The notes: generated by a model not told the origin, from the sequence alone. 64,000 nucleotides of DNA from Aquabacter sp040049275 (GCF_040049275.1 NZ_JBDZDT010000004.1:496001-560000); one strand, 5' to 3'; positions 8,601 through 19,208 are shown, counted from the stretch's first letter. Numbers and translations are program-made.

Positions 8601-8908
8601 TAGCCGAGGAAGCGCACGCCGGCGCCCACGCACACCGCCGCGAGCACGGCGAAGAAGTCGCTCTTCAGGAATTTGGCGGCCACCAATGCCGCCAGAAGCC
8701 CCAGCGCCATGGCGAGGTCGCCATGGGCGGCGGCGGGCGCGATGATGGCGATGAGCACCGCGCCGGGCAGGCACTCCAGGATCCTGCGCACCCGCGGCGT
8801 CAGCGGGATGAAGCGCATGACCATAAAGCCGGCCGTGCGGTTGAACAGGGTGGCGACCGCCATCACCACGATGCCGATGAGGGTGCCGGGATCGACGAGG
8901 CTAGTCAT
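8597..8908 (-). CDS. azlD: AzlD family small membrane subunit
   Basis: A 103-residue, four-helix protein of the AzlD family (pattern RFIPLTPRVRRILECLPGAVL). AzlC/AzlD pairs export branched-chain amino acids or analogues; the small subunit is required with AzlC. Its start overlaps the end of the azlC gene by eight bases, so both are translated together. Substrate specificity cannot be read from the sequence. Confidence 0.85.
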   Translation of the reverse strand: MTSLVDPGTLIGIVVMAVATLFNRTAGFMVMRFIPLTPRVRRILECLPGAVLIAIIAPAAAHGDLAMALGLLAALVAAKFLKSDFFAVLAAVCVGAGVRFLGY

Positions 8909-9611
8909 CGGTGAAGCCCCCGGCGATGGCGCCCGAGAGCGCGCCGATGAAGATGAACCACCAGCCCGGCACGAGGAAGGACGCGCCCACCGACACCACC
9001 GCCGCCACGCCCCAGCCCACCAGCTCGCGCCGCCCGCGCCAGTTGGGCACCAGCATGGCGATGAAGAAGGCCGGCACCACGAGGTCGATGGCCACCGCCT
9101 TGGGGTCCGGCAGGCCGCCGCCGATCACCTGCCCCGCCACCGAGGAGAGTGTCCACATCACCCAGGTGAAGGCGCCAGAGCCGACGAAGAAGCCCACATC
9201 CCGTCCGCCCTGCGTGTAATAGCGCATGGTGGCCGCCCAGTTGTTGTCGGCGAGGAAGAACAGCGTCGGGTAGGATTTGTAGGGCGGAAGCGGGCCGAGC
9301 CAGGGGCGCATGGAGGCGGCCATCAGCAGATGGCGCATGTTCACCGTGAAGGTGAGGAGGGCGAGGGCGAACAGCCCGCCCACCGTCCAGTTGGTGGTCC
9401 AGCCCTCCAGCGCGATCATCTGGGCGAGGCCGGCGAAGATGAGGCCGCTGGAGAGGGCGGCTTCCAGCGCGGAAAAGCCCTTCTGCGCCGCCGCCGCGCC
9501 GAAGGCGAGGCCGAACAGGCACATGCCCGGCATCATGGGCACCATGACCCGCGCGCCTTCGAAGAAGCCGGCGCGGGTGAAGCGGACGCGGGATGAGGAA
9601 GTGTCGTCCAT
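8901..9611 (-). CDS. azlC: AzlC family ABC-independent amino-acid exporter, large subunit
   Basis: A 236-residue protein with about seven to eight hydrophobic segments. Family landmarks are the GARVMVPMMPGMCLFGLAFG start of the first helix, VNMRHLLMAAS in the middle, and FFLADNNWAATMRY. The start at 9611 (MDDTSSSR) is preferred over one 36 bases upstream because the family begins shortly before helix 1. It pairs with the overlapping azlD for export of branched-chain amino acids or related compounds. Confidence 0.87.
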   Translation of the reverse strand: MDDTSSSRVRFTRAGFFEGARVMVPMMPGMCLFGLAFGAAAAQKGFSALEAALSSGLIFAGLAQMIALEGWTTNWTVGGLFALALLTFTVNMRHLLMAASMRPWLGPLPPYKSYPTLFFLADNNWAATMRYYTQGGRDVGFFVGSGAFTWVMWTLSSVAGQVIGGGLPDPKAVAIDLVVPAFFIAMLVPNWRGRRELVGWGVAAVVSVGASFLVPGWWFIFIGALSGAIAGGFTDD

Positions 9612-9695
9612 GGCCTTTGGGGGAAGCGAGTTTTCCCGCTTATGCAACAGGGCCGGGCGCCCACCAACCCGATTTGCGCATGACGCCGGGGCGAG

Positions 9696-10697
9696 CTACG
9701 CCGCCAGTGCGGGGGAGAGGATGTCCTCCAATCCCTCGTCCCAGGGCGGCACGGAGCCATAGAGCGCCGCCAGATGGTCGATGAACACCCGCACCTTCTG
9801 GGGCAGGAAGCGGCGGGAGGGATAGACCGCGAACACGCCCACGCGGCTCGACGCATGGAAGGCCGGCAGCACCACCTTCAGCGCCCCATTGCGCAGTTCC
9901 GGCCCCACATCCCATGTGGAGCGCAGCGCGATCCCCACCCCGGCGAGGACCGCCGCGCGGACCACCTCGTTGGAATTGGTGCGCAGCGCCGAATGGACCC
10001 GCTGGGTCACCGGCCCTTCGGGGCCTTCCAGCCGCCAGGGGTCCTGGCTGTGGGTGGCAAGCAGGCGGTGGCTGGCGAGATCCTCGAAGCTTTTGGGCTC
10101 TCCCGCCTCCGCCAGATATGCGGGGGTGGCGCACAGGACGCGATGGACCGGGGCGAGGCGGCGGGCGACGAGGCTCGAATCCGAGAGGTCGGCGATGCGC
10201 ACCGCAAGGTCGAAGCCCTCGCCCACAATGTCCACGAAGGCGTCGGAGAGTTCGAGGTCCACGGTCAGGTCCGGGTTCGCCTCCAGGAGCGGGCCAAGAT
10301 GGGGCGCGATATGCAGCCGGCCGAAGGAGGTGGGCGCCGCCACCCGCAAGAGCCCCCGCGCCTCCGAGGAGCGGCGGGACAATTGGCTCTCCGCCTCCTC
10401 GATGGAGGAGAGGATGGAGACGACGCGCTCATAGAAGCCCTGGCCCGCCTCGGTCAGCGTCACCTTCCGCGTGGTGCGCTGGAACAGCCGCGCGCCGAGC
10501 CGCTCTTCCAGCCGCTGCACGCGCTTCGACACCACGGGTGGGGACAGGCCCAGCTCCCGCCCCGCGGCCGAGAGGCTGCCGGCGGTGACGATGCGCGCGA
10601 AGATCTCCAGATCCCCCAGGTTGCCGAGCATGGGCCGGCTTTCCGGCACGGAGCGGCGGGGGGAGGGGCGGGGGGTGTCGCGGCGCATTGTTTCCAT
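9696..10697 (-). CDS. LysR family transcriptional regulator
   Basis: Winged-helix N-terminus (GDLEIFARIVTAGSLSAAGR, then LSPPVVSKRVQRLEERLGARLF) followed by a periplasmic-binding-like effector domain. The start is uncertain: 10697 is used here, but an internal ATG at 10631 (MLGNLGDLEIF) gives the more usual leader length. It is divergent from glcD with about 105 bases between, so it is a good candidate regulator of the glycolate operon. That link is by position only; it resembles the broad LTTR group that also controls efflux and redox genes. Confidence 0.85.
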   Translation of the reverse strand: METMRRDTPRPSPRRSVPESRPMLGNLGDLEIFARIVTAGSLSAAGRELGLSPPVVSKRVQRLEERLGARLFQRTTRKVTLTEAGQGFYERVVSILSSIEEAESQLSRRSSEARGLLRVAAPTSFGRLHIAPHLGPLLEANPDLTVDLELSDAFVDIVGEGFDLAVRIADLSDSSLVARRLAPVHRVLCATPAYLAEAGEPKSFEDLASHRLLATHSQDPWRLEGPEGPVTQRVHSALRTNSNEVVRAAVLAGVGIALRSTWDVGPELRNGALKVVLPAFHASSRVGVFAVYPSRRFLPQKVRVFIDHLAALYGSVPPWDEGLEDILSPALAA

Positions 10698-10804
10698 GGG
10701 CGGGATGATTTTTAGCCGAACTGGAAATAATCCGCGACAGCTTTCCCATCTGGAACGATTATAGTCCTCGCAAGGGAAACGCTTAACGCCAGGACAAAGC
10801 CGCA

Positions 10805-12298
10805 ATGAGCCTCAGGCTTCCGGCACCGGACGAGGGCACGCTCGCACGGCGGGCGCAGATCATCGCCGACCTCAATGCCATCGTGCCCGGAGAGGGTGTC
10901 ATCTCCCGCGAGCGCGAGATGAAGCCGTATGAGTCCGACGGCGTCACGGCCTATAAACAGCTGCCCCTCGTGGTGGTGCTGCCCGAGACCACGGACCAGG
11001 TCCGCCGCGTCCTGAAATACTGCCACGACCATGGCGTGCGCGTGGTGCCGCGCGGCGCGGGAACCTCGCTCTCCGGCGGCGCCCTGCCGCTTCAGGACGG
11101 CGTGCTGCTCGCCATGGGCAAGTTCAACAAGGTGCTGGAGATCGACTACGCCAACCGCTGCGCCGTGGTGCAGCCGGGCGTGACCAATCTCGGCATCACC
11201 AAGGCGGTGGAGCACGAAGGCTTCTATTACGCGCCCGATCCCTCCTCCCAGATCGCCTGCACCATCGGCGGGAATGTGGGGGAGAATTCCGGCGGTGTTC
11301 ACACGCTGAAATACGGCCTCACCACCAACAATGTGCTCGGCGTCGAGATCGTCCTCATAAACGGCGACGTGGTCCGGCTCGGCGGCAAGCATCTTGATGC
11401 GGGCGGGCTGGACCTTCTCGCCGTCGTCATCGGCTCCGAGGGGCTGCTGGGCGTCGTCACCGAGGTGACGGTGCGCCTCTTGAAGAAGCCGGATATTGCC
11501 CGCGCGGTGTTGGTGGGCTTTCCCACCTCCGAGGATGCGGGCGACTGCGTCGCCAAGATCATCGGCGCCGGCATCATCCCCGGCGGCATCGAGATGATGG
11601 ACCGCGACGCCATCGCCGCCGCCGAAGCCTTCGTGAAGGTGGGCTACCCGCTGGACGTGGAAGCGCTCCTCATCGTGGAGCTGGACGGGCCGGAAGCGGA
11701 GTGCGCCCATCTCCTGGAAGAGGTGCGCAAGATCGCGGAGGGGTGCAATTCCTCCACGCTCCGTGTCTCCCAGACCGAGGAGGAGCGCCTCGGCTTCTGG
11801 GCCGGGCGCAAGGCGGCCTTCCCGGCGGTGGGGCGCCTCTCGCCCGATTATCTGTGCATGGACGGCACCATCCCGCGCAAGCAATTGCCTCTGGTGCTCT
11901 CCCGCATGCGCGAGATGTCCACGCAATACGGCCTGCGCGTCGCCAACGTGTTCCATGCGGGCGACGGAAACCTGCACCCGCTGATCCTCTACGATGCCAA
12001 TGAGCCGGGCCAGATGGATGCCGCCGAGGCGTTCGGTGCCGACATCCTGAGGCTCTGCGTCGAGGTGGGCGGCGTGCTCACGGGCGAGCATGGCGTGGGC
12101 GTCGAGAAGCGCGACCTCATGCCGGTCATGTTCAACGAAGTGGACCTCGCCCAGCAGCAGCGCCTGAAATGCGCCTTCGACGACCAGGGCCTGCTCAATC
12201 CCGGCAAGGTGTTCCCGACGCTCCGCCGCTGCGCCGAGCTGGGGCGCATGCATGTGAGCGGCGGGCAGCTGCCCTTTCCCGATCTTCCGCGCTTCTGA
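10805..12298 (+). CDS. glcD: Glycolate oxidase, FAD-linked catalytic subunit GlcD
   Basis: A 497-residue FAD-binding (PCMH/VAO) oxidase. The FAD pyrophosphate motif PRGAGTSLSGG is at residues 82-92, a second FAD contact IGGNVGENSGG lies in the middle, and the C-terminal domain keeps VFHAGDGNLHP and LTGEHGVG. The set glcD, glcE and glcF downstream identifies it as the glycolate oxidase catalytic subunit, converting glycolate to glyoxylate with electrons passing to the respiratory chain. D-lactate dehydrogenases share the fold, but the E and F subunits favour glycolate. It begins the operon, divergent from a LysR gene. Confidence 0.92.
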   Translation: MSLRLPAPDEGTLARRAQIIADLNAIVPGEGVISREREMKPYESDGVTAYKQLPLVVVLPETTDQVRRVLKYCHDHGVRVVPRGAGTSLSGGALPLQDGVLLAMGKFNKVLEIDYANRCAVVQPGVTNLGITKAVEHEGFYYAPDPSSQIACTIGGNVGENSGGVHTLKYGLTTNNVLGVEIVLINGDVVRLGGKHLDAGGLDLLAVVIGSEGLLGVVTEVTVRLLKKPDIARAVLVGFPTSEDAGDCVAKIIGAGIIPGGIEMMDRDAIAAAEAFVKVGYPLDVEALLIVELDGPEAECAHLLEEVRKIAEGCNSSTLRVSQTEEERLGFWAGRKAAFPAVGRLSPDYLCMDGTIPRKQLPLVLSRMREMSTQYGLRVANVFHAGDGNLHPLILYDANEPGQMDAAEAFGADILRLCVEVGGVLTGEHGVGVEKRDLMPVMFNEVDLAQQQRLKCAFDDQGLLNPGKVFPTLRRCAELGRMHVSGGQLPFPDLPRF

Positions 12299-12309
12299 GC
12301 CTCGCTGCG

Positions 12310-12882
12310 ATGCTGTTCAGGAAGGACGTGCTCGAAGGAATAGGGGACGGCCGCGTGACGCTGGCCTTCCGCCGCTGGCGCCGCCCCACGGTGCGCGCGG
12401 GCGGCACGCTGCGCACGCCCGTCGGGCTTCTGGCCATCACCGATGTTTCGGTTCTCGCGCCGGAGGCGATCTCCGAGGCGGAGGCGCGGCGGGCGGGCCA
12501 TGGGGATCGGCAGGCGCTGCTCGCCACGCTGGGCGGAGAGGGAGACCTCTACCGCATCGCCTTCCAGCGGGCCGGCGCGGACCCGCGCGCCACGCTGCAC
12601 GATGAAGCCCCCGGGCCGGAGGTGGTCGGGCAGCTCACGCAGCGGCTGGAGCGGTTCGACCGGGCGTCGCCCTGGACGCGGGACACCCTGCTCCTGATCG
12701 CCCGGAAACCGGGTGTGCGCGCCGCGGCGCTGGCGGCCGAGCTGGGCCGGGAGACCGCCCCGTTCAAGCGGGACGTGCTCAAATTGAAGGAACTCGGCCT
12801 GACCGAGAGCCTGGAGGTGGGTTACCGCCTCTCGGTGCGCGGCCGGGCATATGTGGAGCGGGTGATGGGGATCGAAGCGTGA
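12310..12882 (+). CDS. ASCH-like domain fused to a winged helix; unknown function
   Basis: A 190-residue protein inserted between glcD and glcE. Residues 3-90 look like an ASCH/PUA-type domain (FRKDVLEGIGDGRVTLAFRRW, then RAGGTLRTPVGLLAITDV), a fold used for nucleic-acid or nucleobase binding. Residues 120-187 read as a winged helix (TRDTLLLIARKP..., then FKRDVLKLKELGLTESLEVG, then YRLSVRGRAYV). The ATG lies 12 bases after the glcD stop. The stop overlaps the GTG of glcE, so it is translated with the operon. A regulator or RNA-binding sensor is possible; no function is known to me. Confidence 0.75.
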   Translation: MLFRKDVLEGIGDGRVTLAFRRWRRPTVRAGGTLRTPVGLLAITDVSVLAPEAISEAEARRAGHGDRQALLATLGGEGDLYRIAFQRAGADPRATLHDEAPGPEVVGQLTQRLERFDRASPWTRDTLLLIARKPGVRAAALAAELGRETAPFKRDVLKLKELGLTESLEVGYRLSVRGRAYVERVMGIEA

Positions 12883-14087
12883 CGGAACTGCTTTGCCCGC
12901 GCGATGAGGCCGAACTGGCGGAGGCCGTGACCTCCGTGCTCGCGGACGGCGTGACGCTGGACGTGGTGGGGCGCGGCACCCGGCGCGGCATCGGCCGCTC
13001 GGCCCAGACCGACCGCACCCTGGATGTCTCGGCGCTGTCCGGCGTGACCCTCTACGAGCCGGAGGAGCTGGTGCTCTCCGCCAGGGCGGCGACGCCCATG
13101 GCGGAGATCGAGGCCCTTCTGGCGCAGAACAACCAGATGCTGGCCTTCGAGCCCATGGATACCGGCCCGCTCCTGGGCGAGGCCGCGGGCGGGGGCAGCC
13201 TTGGCGGTATGTTCGCCTGCAATCTCTCCGGCCCGCGCCGCCTCAGCCATGGCGCCGCCCGCGACCATGCGCTGGGCGCCCGCGCCGTCTCGGGGCGGGG
13301 CGAGGTGTTCAAGTCCGGCGGGCGGGTGATGAAGAACGTCACCGGCTACGACCTGCCGCGCCTGCTGGCGGGCTCCCACGGCACGCTGGCGGTTCTGAGC
13401 GAGGTGACGCTGAAGGTGCTGCCGCGCCCGGCTACGCAGGAGACGCTGCTGGTGTTCGGCCTCGATGCGGCGTCTTCCGCGCGGGCCATGAGCGCGGCCA
13501 TGGGCTCCTCCTGCGAGGTCTCCGGCGCGGCGACGCTGCCGGCCTCGGTGGTGCGCCGGCGCGAGGAAGTGCCTGCCGATGTGTCCGTGGTCGCCTTCCG
13601 GCTGGAGGGCTTCGAGCCTTCGGTGCGGGCGCGCCGGGCCATGCTGATCTCGGTGATGACGCCGTTCGGCGCGGTGGAAGTGCTGGAGGAGCCGGCCTCC
13701 CGCGCCTTCTGGACCATGGTGCGCGATGCGTTGCCCTTCGCGGGCACCGGGGAGCGTGCCGTGTGGCGTATCTCCACCGCCCCCATGGCCGGGCCACCTC
13801 TGGCGCACGCGCTGACACAAGCCCTCGGTGCGGAGGCCTATTGCGACTGGGCGGGCGGCCTTCTCTGGGTGCTCATGCCCGGCGCGGCGGCGCAGGCCGA
13901 CGAGGTGCGCGCCGCGCTCCGCCCCCATGGCGGCCACGCCACCCTCATCCGCGCCACGGCCGCGGAACGGGCGGGCGCTGTGTTCCAGCCCATGGACTTC
14001 GCCCTTGATGCCCTGACACGGAGGGTGAAGGCGAGCTTCGATCCCAAGGGCGTGCTCAATCCGGGGCGGATGTATGCGGGGATGTGA
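12879..14087 (+). CDS. glcE: Glycolate oxidase FAD-binding subunit GlcE
   Basis: A 402-residue subunit with a shortened PCMH-type FAD domain: VVGRGTRRGIG near residue 30 and GGMFACNLSGPRRLSHGAAR about residues 110-130, then FKSGGRVMKNVTGYDLPRL. It starts with GTG, overlapping the stop of the preceding ASCH-like gene. The C-terminus (FDPKGVLNPGRMYAGM) is a hallmark of GlcE. It works in the membrane-associated GlcDEF complex oxidising glycolate. Confidence 0.92.
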   Translation: MTELLCPRDEAELAEAVTSVLADGVTLDVVGRGTRRGIGRSAQTDRTLDVSALSGVTLYEPEELVLSARAATPMAEIEALLAQNNQMLAFEPMDTGPLLGEAAGGGSLGGMFACNLSGPRRLSHGAARDHALGARAVSGRGEVFKSGGRVMKNVTGYDLPRLLAGSHGTLAVLSEVTLKVLPRPATQETLLVFGLDAASSARAMSAAMGSSCEVSGAATLPASVVRRREEVPADVSVVAFRLEGFEPSVRARRAMLISVMTPFGAVEVLEEPASRAFWTMVRDALPFAGTGERAVWRISTAPMAGPPLAHALTQALGAEAYCDWAGGLLWVLMPGAAAQADEVRAALRPHGGHATLIRATAAERAGAVFQPMDFALDALTRRVKASFDPKGVLNPGRMYAGM

Positions 14088-14117
14088 GATGATGCCCGGC
14101 AGCGGGAAGAACAAGAA

Positions 14118-15437
14118 ATGAAAACAGAATTCTCCCTCGCCCAGCTTGCCGATCCGCGCATCAAGGAGGCGGACAAGATCCTGCGGGCCTGCGTGCATTG
14201 CGGGTTCTGCACCGCCACCTGCCCCACCTATGCGCTGCTCGGCGACGAGCTCGACAGCCCGCGCGGGCGCATCTACCTGATCAAGGACATGCTGGAGAAT
14301 GACCGGCCGGCGACCGAGGAGGTGGTCAAGCATATCGACCGCTGCCTCTCCTGCCTCTCCTGCATGACCACGTGCCCCTCCGGCGTCCATTACATGCACC
14401 TCGTGGATCATGCGCGCGTCCATGTGGAGCACACTTACAAGCGCCCCTTCTTCGACCGCCTGAACCGCACGGTGCTCGCCGCGATCCTGCCCTATCGCGA
14501 CCGCTTCCGCCTGGCGCTGCTGGGCGGTGTTCTGGCAAAGCCGTTCGTGCCGCTGTTCGACGCCATAAAGCCGCTGCGCCCACTTGCCGCCATGCTGCGC
14601 CTCGCCCGCATGCCCCACGGTCGAAGCGAGAGCGAGGCGCCGGGGGTGTGGCAGGCCAAGGGGCCGCGTAAGGCCCGCGTGGCGCTGCTGGCCGGCTGCG
14701 CCCAGCCGGTGCTGCGGCCGGAGATCGACGAGGCGGCCATGCGCCTCTTGAACCGGCTCGGCGTGGAGGTGGTGCGGGTGAAGGGCGAGGGCTGCTGCGG
14801 CTCGCTGGTCCACCACATGGGCCGGGAGGCGCAGGCGAGTGCGCTCGCCAAGACCAATATCGACGCCTGGGTGCGCGAGATGGACGGAGAGGGGCTGGAC
14901 GCCATCCTCGTCACCGTCTCGGGCTGCGGGACCTCCATCAAGGATTATGGCTACGGCTTCCGGCTCGATCCGGCCTATGCGGAGAAGGCGGCGCGGGTCT
15001 CGGCCATCGCCATGGATGTCACAGAGTTCCTGGCGAAGATCGGCGTTCCGGCGGCGGAAAAGCCCATGGGCCGCAAGGTGGCCTACCACGCGGCCTGCTC
15101 GCTTCAGCACGGCCAGAAGATCAAGGGGCCGCCGGTGGCGCTGCTGAGAGCGGCGGGGTTCGAGGTGGCCGAGCCGTTCGAGAGCCATCTGTGCTGCGGC
15201 TCGGCGGGCACCTACAACATGCTCCAGAGCGAGATTGCGGGGCGGCTGCGGGACCGCAAGGTGGGCCATCTGGAAGCGCTGGCGCCGGACATCATCGCAG
15301 CGGGCAATATCGGCTGCATGACGCAGATCGGCAGCGGCACGGATGTGCCGGTGGTCCATACGGTGGAGCTTCTGGACTGGGCCAGCGGCGGGCCTGTGCC
15401 CGTGCCGGTTGCCCAGGCGGGCCGGGCGGCGGCGTGA
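14118..15437 (+). CDS. glcF: Glycolate oxidase iron-sulfur subunit GlcF
   Basis: A 439-residue electron-transfer subunit with two 4Fe-4S sites: C25, C28, C31 and C35 (CVHCGFCTATCP), and C76, C79, C82 and C86 (CLSCLSCMTTCP). Two CCG domains follow (GEGCCGSLVHHMG and SHLCCGSAGTYNM), as in heterodisulfide-reductase-like subunits. It collects electrons from GlcD/GlcE and passes them to quinone. It is 30 bases after glcE and ends just before a family A repeat that may terminate the operon. Confidence 0.94.
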   Translation: MKTEFSLAQLADPRIKEADKILRACVHCGFCTATCPTYALLGDELDSPRGRIYLIKDMLENDRPATEEVVKHIDRCLSCLSCMTTCPSGVHYMHLVDHARVHVEHTYKRPFFDRLNRTVLAAILPYRDRFRLALLGGVLAKPFVPLFDAIKPLRPLAAMLRLARMPHGRSESEAPGVWQAKGPRKARVALLAGCAQPVLRPEIDEAAMRLLNRLGVEVVRVKGEGCCGSLVHHMGREAQASALAKTNIDAWVREMDGEGLDAILVTVSGCGTSIKDYGYGFRLDPAYAEKAARVSAIAMDVTEFLAKIGVPAAEKPMGRKVAYHAACSLQHGQKIKGPPVALLRAAGFEVAEPFESHLCCGSAGTYNMLQSEIAGRLRDRKVGHLEALAPDIIAAGNIGCMTQIGSGTDVPVVHTVELLDWASGGPVPVPVAQAGRAAA

Positions 15438-15450
15438 ACTTTCGACGGCT

Positions 15451-15524
15451 GTCATCCCCGGACTTGATCCGGGGATCTCTCGCCGCTCGGGGAAAGAGGC
15501 CCGGGTCAAGCCCGGGCATGACGG
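15451..15524. repeat. Intergenic palindromic repeat, family A, copy 2
   Basis: GTCATCCCCGGACTTGATCC on the left and GCCCGGGTCAAGCCCGGGCA on the right; the spacer is shorter than in copy 1. It lies 14 bases after the glcF stop, where a terminator would be expected. Confidence 0.85.
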
Positions 15525-15644
15525 TACAGAAGAGCGCCACTCTTTCCCCCTGGACAAAGCTTTCTTGCCCAAAGGTGGTATAAACCCGGCGGTGTCCCGC
15601 GTTTCGCTACGCCTGCCGATGCGCTAACACCGGGCACCCGCCCG

Positions 15645-16301
15645 ATGGTCACGGAAACCTTGATGCCGCATCCGTTCGACCTCTCGCTCTATCTCGTGAC
15701 CGACCCCCACCAGACCGCGTCGCGCGGGCTGGTGGAGACCGTGGCGCAGGCCGTTGCGGGCGGCGTCACCCTCGTCCAGCTCCGCGATCCCGAGGCCAAG
15801 GGCCGGCTCCTGGTGGAGCAGGCGCGCGCGCTCGTCGCTCTGCTGCGGCCGAAGGGCATTCCGCTCATCGTCAATGACCGGGTGGACGTAGCTATCGCGG
15901 CGGACGCGGACGGGGTGCATCTCGGCCAGAGCGACATGGCCCCGGCCGATGCCCGCGCCCTTCTGGGGCCGGACCGCATCCTCGGCCTGTCCGTGGGTTC
16001 GGCGGAGGAGCTGGCGGCGTCCGACCTCTCTTTGGTCGATTATGTGGGCACCGGTCCCGTGAAGGCCACGGGCACCAAGACCGATGCCGGCGCGGCCATC
16101 GGGGTTGAGGGCCTTGCCGCCATGCGGCGCCTCGTCTCCATCCCCATGGTGGGCATCGGCGGGATCGATCTTGCCATCACGAAGGACGTGATCCGCGCGG
16201 GCGCCGACGGCATCGCCGTGGTCTCCGCCATCTGCGCTGCGCCCGACATCCTGTCGGCGGCGCAACGCCTCAAGCAGGAGGTCGTCTCGGCCCGCCTGTG
16301 A
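15645..16301 (+). CDS. thiE: Thiamine-phosphate synthase
   Basis: A 218-residue TIM barrel joining the pyrimidine and thiazole moieties to form thiamine monophosphate. Landmarks are LVTDPHQ at strand 1, QLRDPEAKG (usual QLR(D/E)K region), VNDRVDVAIAADADGVHLGQ, the phosphate-binding VGTGPVKATGTKTDAG and the GIGGID loop. It may begin at 15645 or at an ATG 18 bases later. It stands alone: no other thi genes are nearby, and no TPP riboswitch pattern is visible in the leader. Confidence 0.85.
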   Translation: MVTETLMPHPFDLSLYLVTDPHQTASRGLVETVAQAVAGGVTLVQLRDPEAKGRLLVEQARALVALLRPKGIPLIVNDRVDVAIAADADGVHLGQSDMAPADARALLGPDRILGLSVGSAEELAASDLSLVDYVGTGPVKATGTKTDAGAAIGVEGLAAMRRLVSIPMVGIGGIDLAITKDVIRAGADGIAVVSAICAAPDILSAAQRLKQEVVSARL

Positions 16302-16308
16302 GTTTACC

Positions 16309-16323
16309 GCCCCTTCAAGGGGC
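16309..16323 (+). terminator. Candidate terminator after thiE
   Basis: Short stem GCCCCT/AGGGGC with a three-base loop, followed by the T-rich TGTTGTTCCTTT, eight bases after the thiE stop and upstream of malate synthase. Confidence 0.4.
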
Positions 16324-16377
16324 CATGTGTTGTTCCTTTCGCGTTTTGTGAGTTCAAGCCAGTAGGAGACCGGCATC

Positions 16378-17976
<1,599 letters not shown>

Positions 17977-17998
17977 GGCCTCTCCAAGCCTCTTACAA

Positions 17999-18072
17999 CG
18001 TCATCCCCGGGCTTGACCCGGGGATCTCTCTCCATTCGGGGGAGATGGCCGGGTCAAGCCCGGCCACGACGA
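17999..18072. repeat. Intergenic palindromic repeat, family A, copy 3
   Basis: Arms CCCCGGGCTTGACCCGGGGA and GGCCGGGTCAAGCCCGGCCA, starting 22 bases after the malate synthase stop. The outer CGTCAT/ACGACG edge is slightly degenerate. Confidence 0.85.
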
Positions 18073-18188
18073 TTGAGCGTGCGGAAATGACGTAACGTAA
18101 ACTTTAATAAAAATTCATCTGCAAACGCCCTTCCGGCGTCACACGGTCATGCTCATATCCCCCGGGTCAGAAGACACCGGAGGCGGAA

Positions 18189-18938
18189 ATGACACCCGAA
18201 GAGCGTTCCCTCATTGACGGCCTGTTCGATCGCATGCGGAGCGCGGCCGGACAACCGCGCGATCAGGAAGCGGAAGCGCTGATCGCCCGCCGCGTGTCGG
18301 AAATGCCTTTTGCGCCTTATGCCCTGTCGCAGACGGTGCTGGTGCAGGAGCATGCCCTGAAGCAGGCTGCCGCCCGCATCGACGAACTGGAGGAGCAGGC
18401 GCGCCAGCAGAGCGCCAGTGCGCCCCAGGGCGGCGGCGGCTTCCTCGGCGGCCTGTTCGGCGGCGGCAGAAGCACGTCCGTCCCGTCCAGCGGCGGGCGT
18501 GGCCCCATGGCCCTGCCCCAGCAGAATTACACCTCTCCCCAGCAGCCCTATCCCCCGGCCTACCAGCAGCAGGGTGGCCCCCAGGGTGGATACGCGCAGA
18601 GCGGCCCGTGGGGCGGCCAGCAGCGCAGCGGCTTCGGCGGCGGCGGCTTCCTGCAGGGCGCCATCGCCACGGCGGCGGGCGTTGCGGGCGGCATGCTGCT
18701 CGCGGACGGCATCCGCAACCTGATGTCCGGTGGCGAAGGCGCCATCGCCCAGCAAGCGGCGGCGGAGATCCCGGCTGCGGACCCGGCCGCGGATCTCGGG
18801 TCGCAGGCGCAGGATGCGCTGGGCGGCGATCCCTGGGCCGCGAGCCCGCAGGATGCGAGCTACGACGACAGCGGGAATGACGGCGGCTGGGATGCCGGCG
18901 GTGATTCCGGCGGCGGCGACGATTCCAGCTGGACCTGA
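18189..18938 (+). CDS. DUF2076 family protein
   Basis: A 249-residue protein. The N-terminal 75 residues (MTPEERSLIDGLFDRMR, then ALIARRVSEMPFAPY and a short coiled segment VLVQEHALKQAAARIDELE) match DUF2076. The rest is low-complexity, rich in Gly, Gln, Pro and Tyr, with a short hydrophobic Gly/Ala stretch (FLQGAIATAAGVAGGMLLAD) and an acidic Asp/Gly/Ser tail. A strong GGAGG ribosome-binding site precedes the ATG. The family is sometimes called a periplasmic ligand-binding sensor, but no signal peptide is visible. Function unknown. Confidence 0.8.
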   Translation: MTPEERSLIDGLFDRMRSAAGQPRDQEAEALIARRVSEMPFAPYALSQTVLVQEHALKQAAARIDELEEQARQQSASAPQGGGGFLGGLFGGGRSTSVPSSGGRGPMALPQQNYTSPQQPYPPAYQQQGGPQGGYAQSGPWGGQQRSGFGGGGFLQGAIATAAGVAGGMLLADGIRNLMSGGEGAIAQQAAAEIPAADPAADLGSQAQDALGGDPWAASPQDASYDDSGNDGGWDAGGDSGGGDDSSWT

Positions 18939-18948
18939 GTTCAGGCGA

Positions 18949-18975
18949 GGTGCAGGCGCCGCGTGCGCCTGCACC
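18949..18975 (+). terminator. Candidate terminator after the DUF2076 gene
   Basis: Perfect 11-bp stem (GGTGCAGGCGC with GCGCCTGCACC) and a five-base loop, 10 bases after the stop. No T-run follows, so it may act as a 3' stabiliser or a factor-assisted terminator. Confidence 0.55.
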
Positions 18976-19110
18976 CTAGGGCCAAGGCTGGGCTCGATCG
19001 GCGATCTTTCTAATATTTGTCGCTTAAGCAGGTTTCGGGTCAGGCCGGGAAATGACGGCTGACCTGTGCGAGAGCTTTCGTCCTGGGCCTGCGTCCGGGT
19101 GGCCAGTTTT

Positions 19111-19137
19111 CCACCTCTCCCCCTCGGGGAGAGGTGG
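19111..19137. terminator. Strong hairpin between the DUF2076 gene and tRNA-Met
   Basis: Perfect 12-bp stem CCACCTCTCCCC/GGGGAGAGGTGG with a three-base loop. A TTTT run lies on its left, so it could terminate minus-strand transcription from the tRNA (read leftwards, the stem is followed by AAAA-complement T/A tract). It may alternatively be a single-arm relative of repeat family B. Confidence 0.5.
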
Positions 19138-19208
19138 GACGGCACCGTGCTTCCCGGCCTTCCAGGAAATACTGCAACGGTCCCATTCGCGGAGATAAGG
19201 GAAAAATC

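Noticed and set aside
12822..15572. A 916-residue minus-strand open frame across glcE-glcF
   Set aside because: It is antisense to well-conserved genes, low-complexity and His/Arg-rich, with no family features. Long antisense frames are expected in GC-rich DNA.
15525..15644. TPP riboswitch upstream of thiE
   Set aside because: No THI-box elements (such as CTGAGA or ACCTGA with paired arms) could be found in the short leader.
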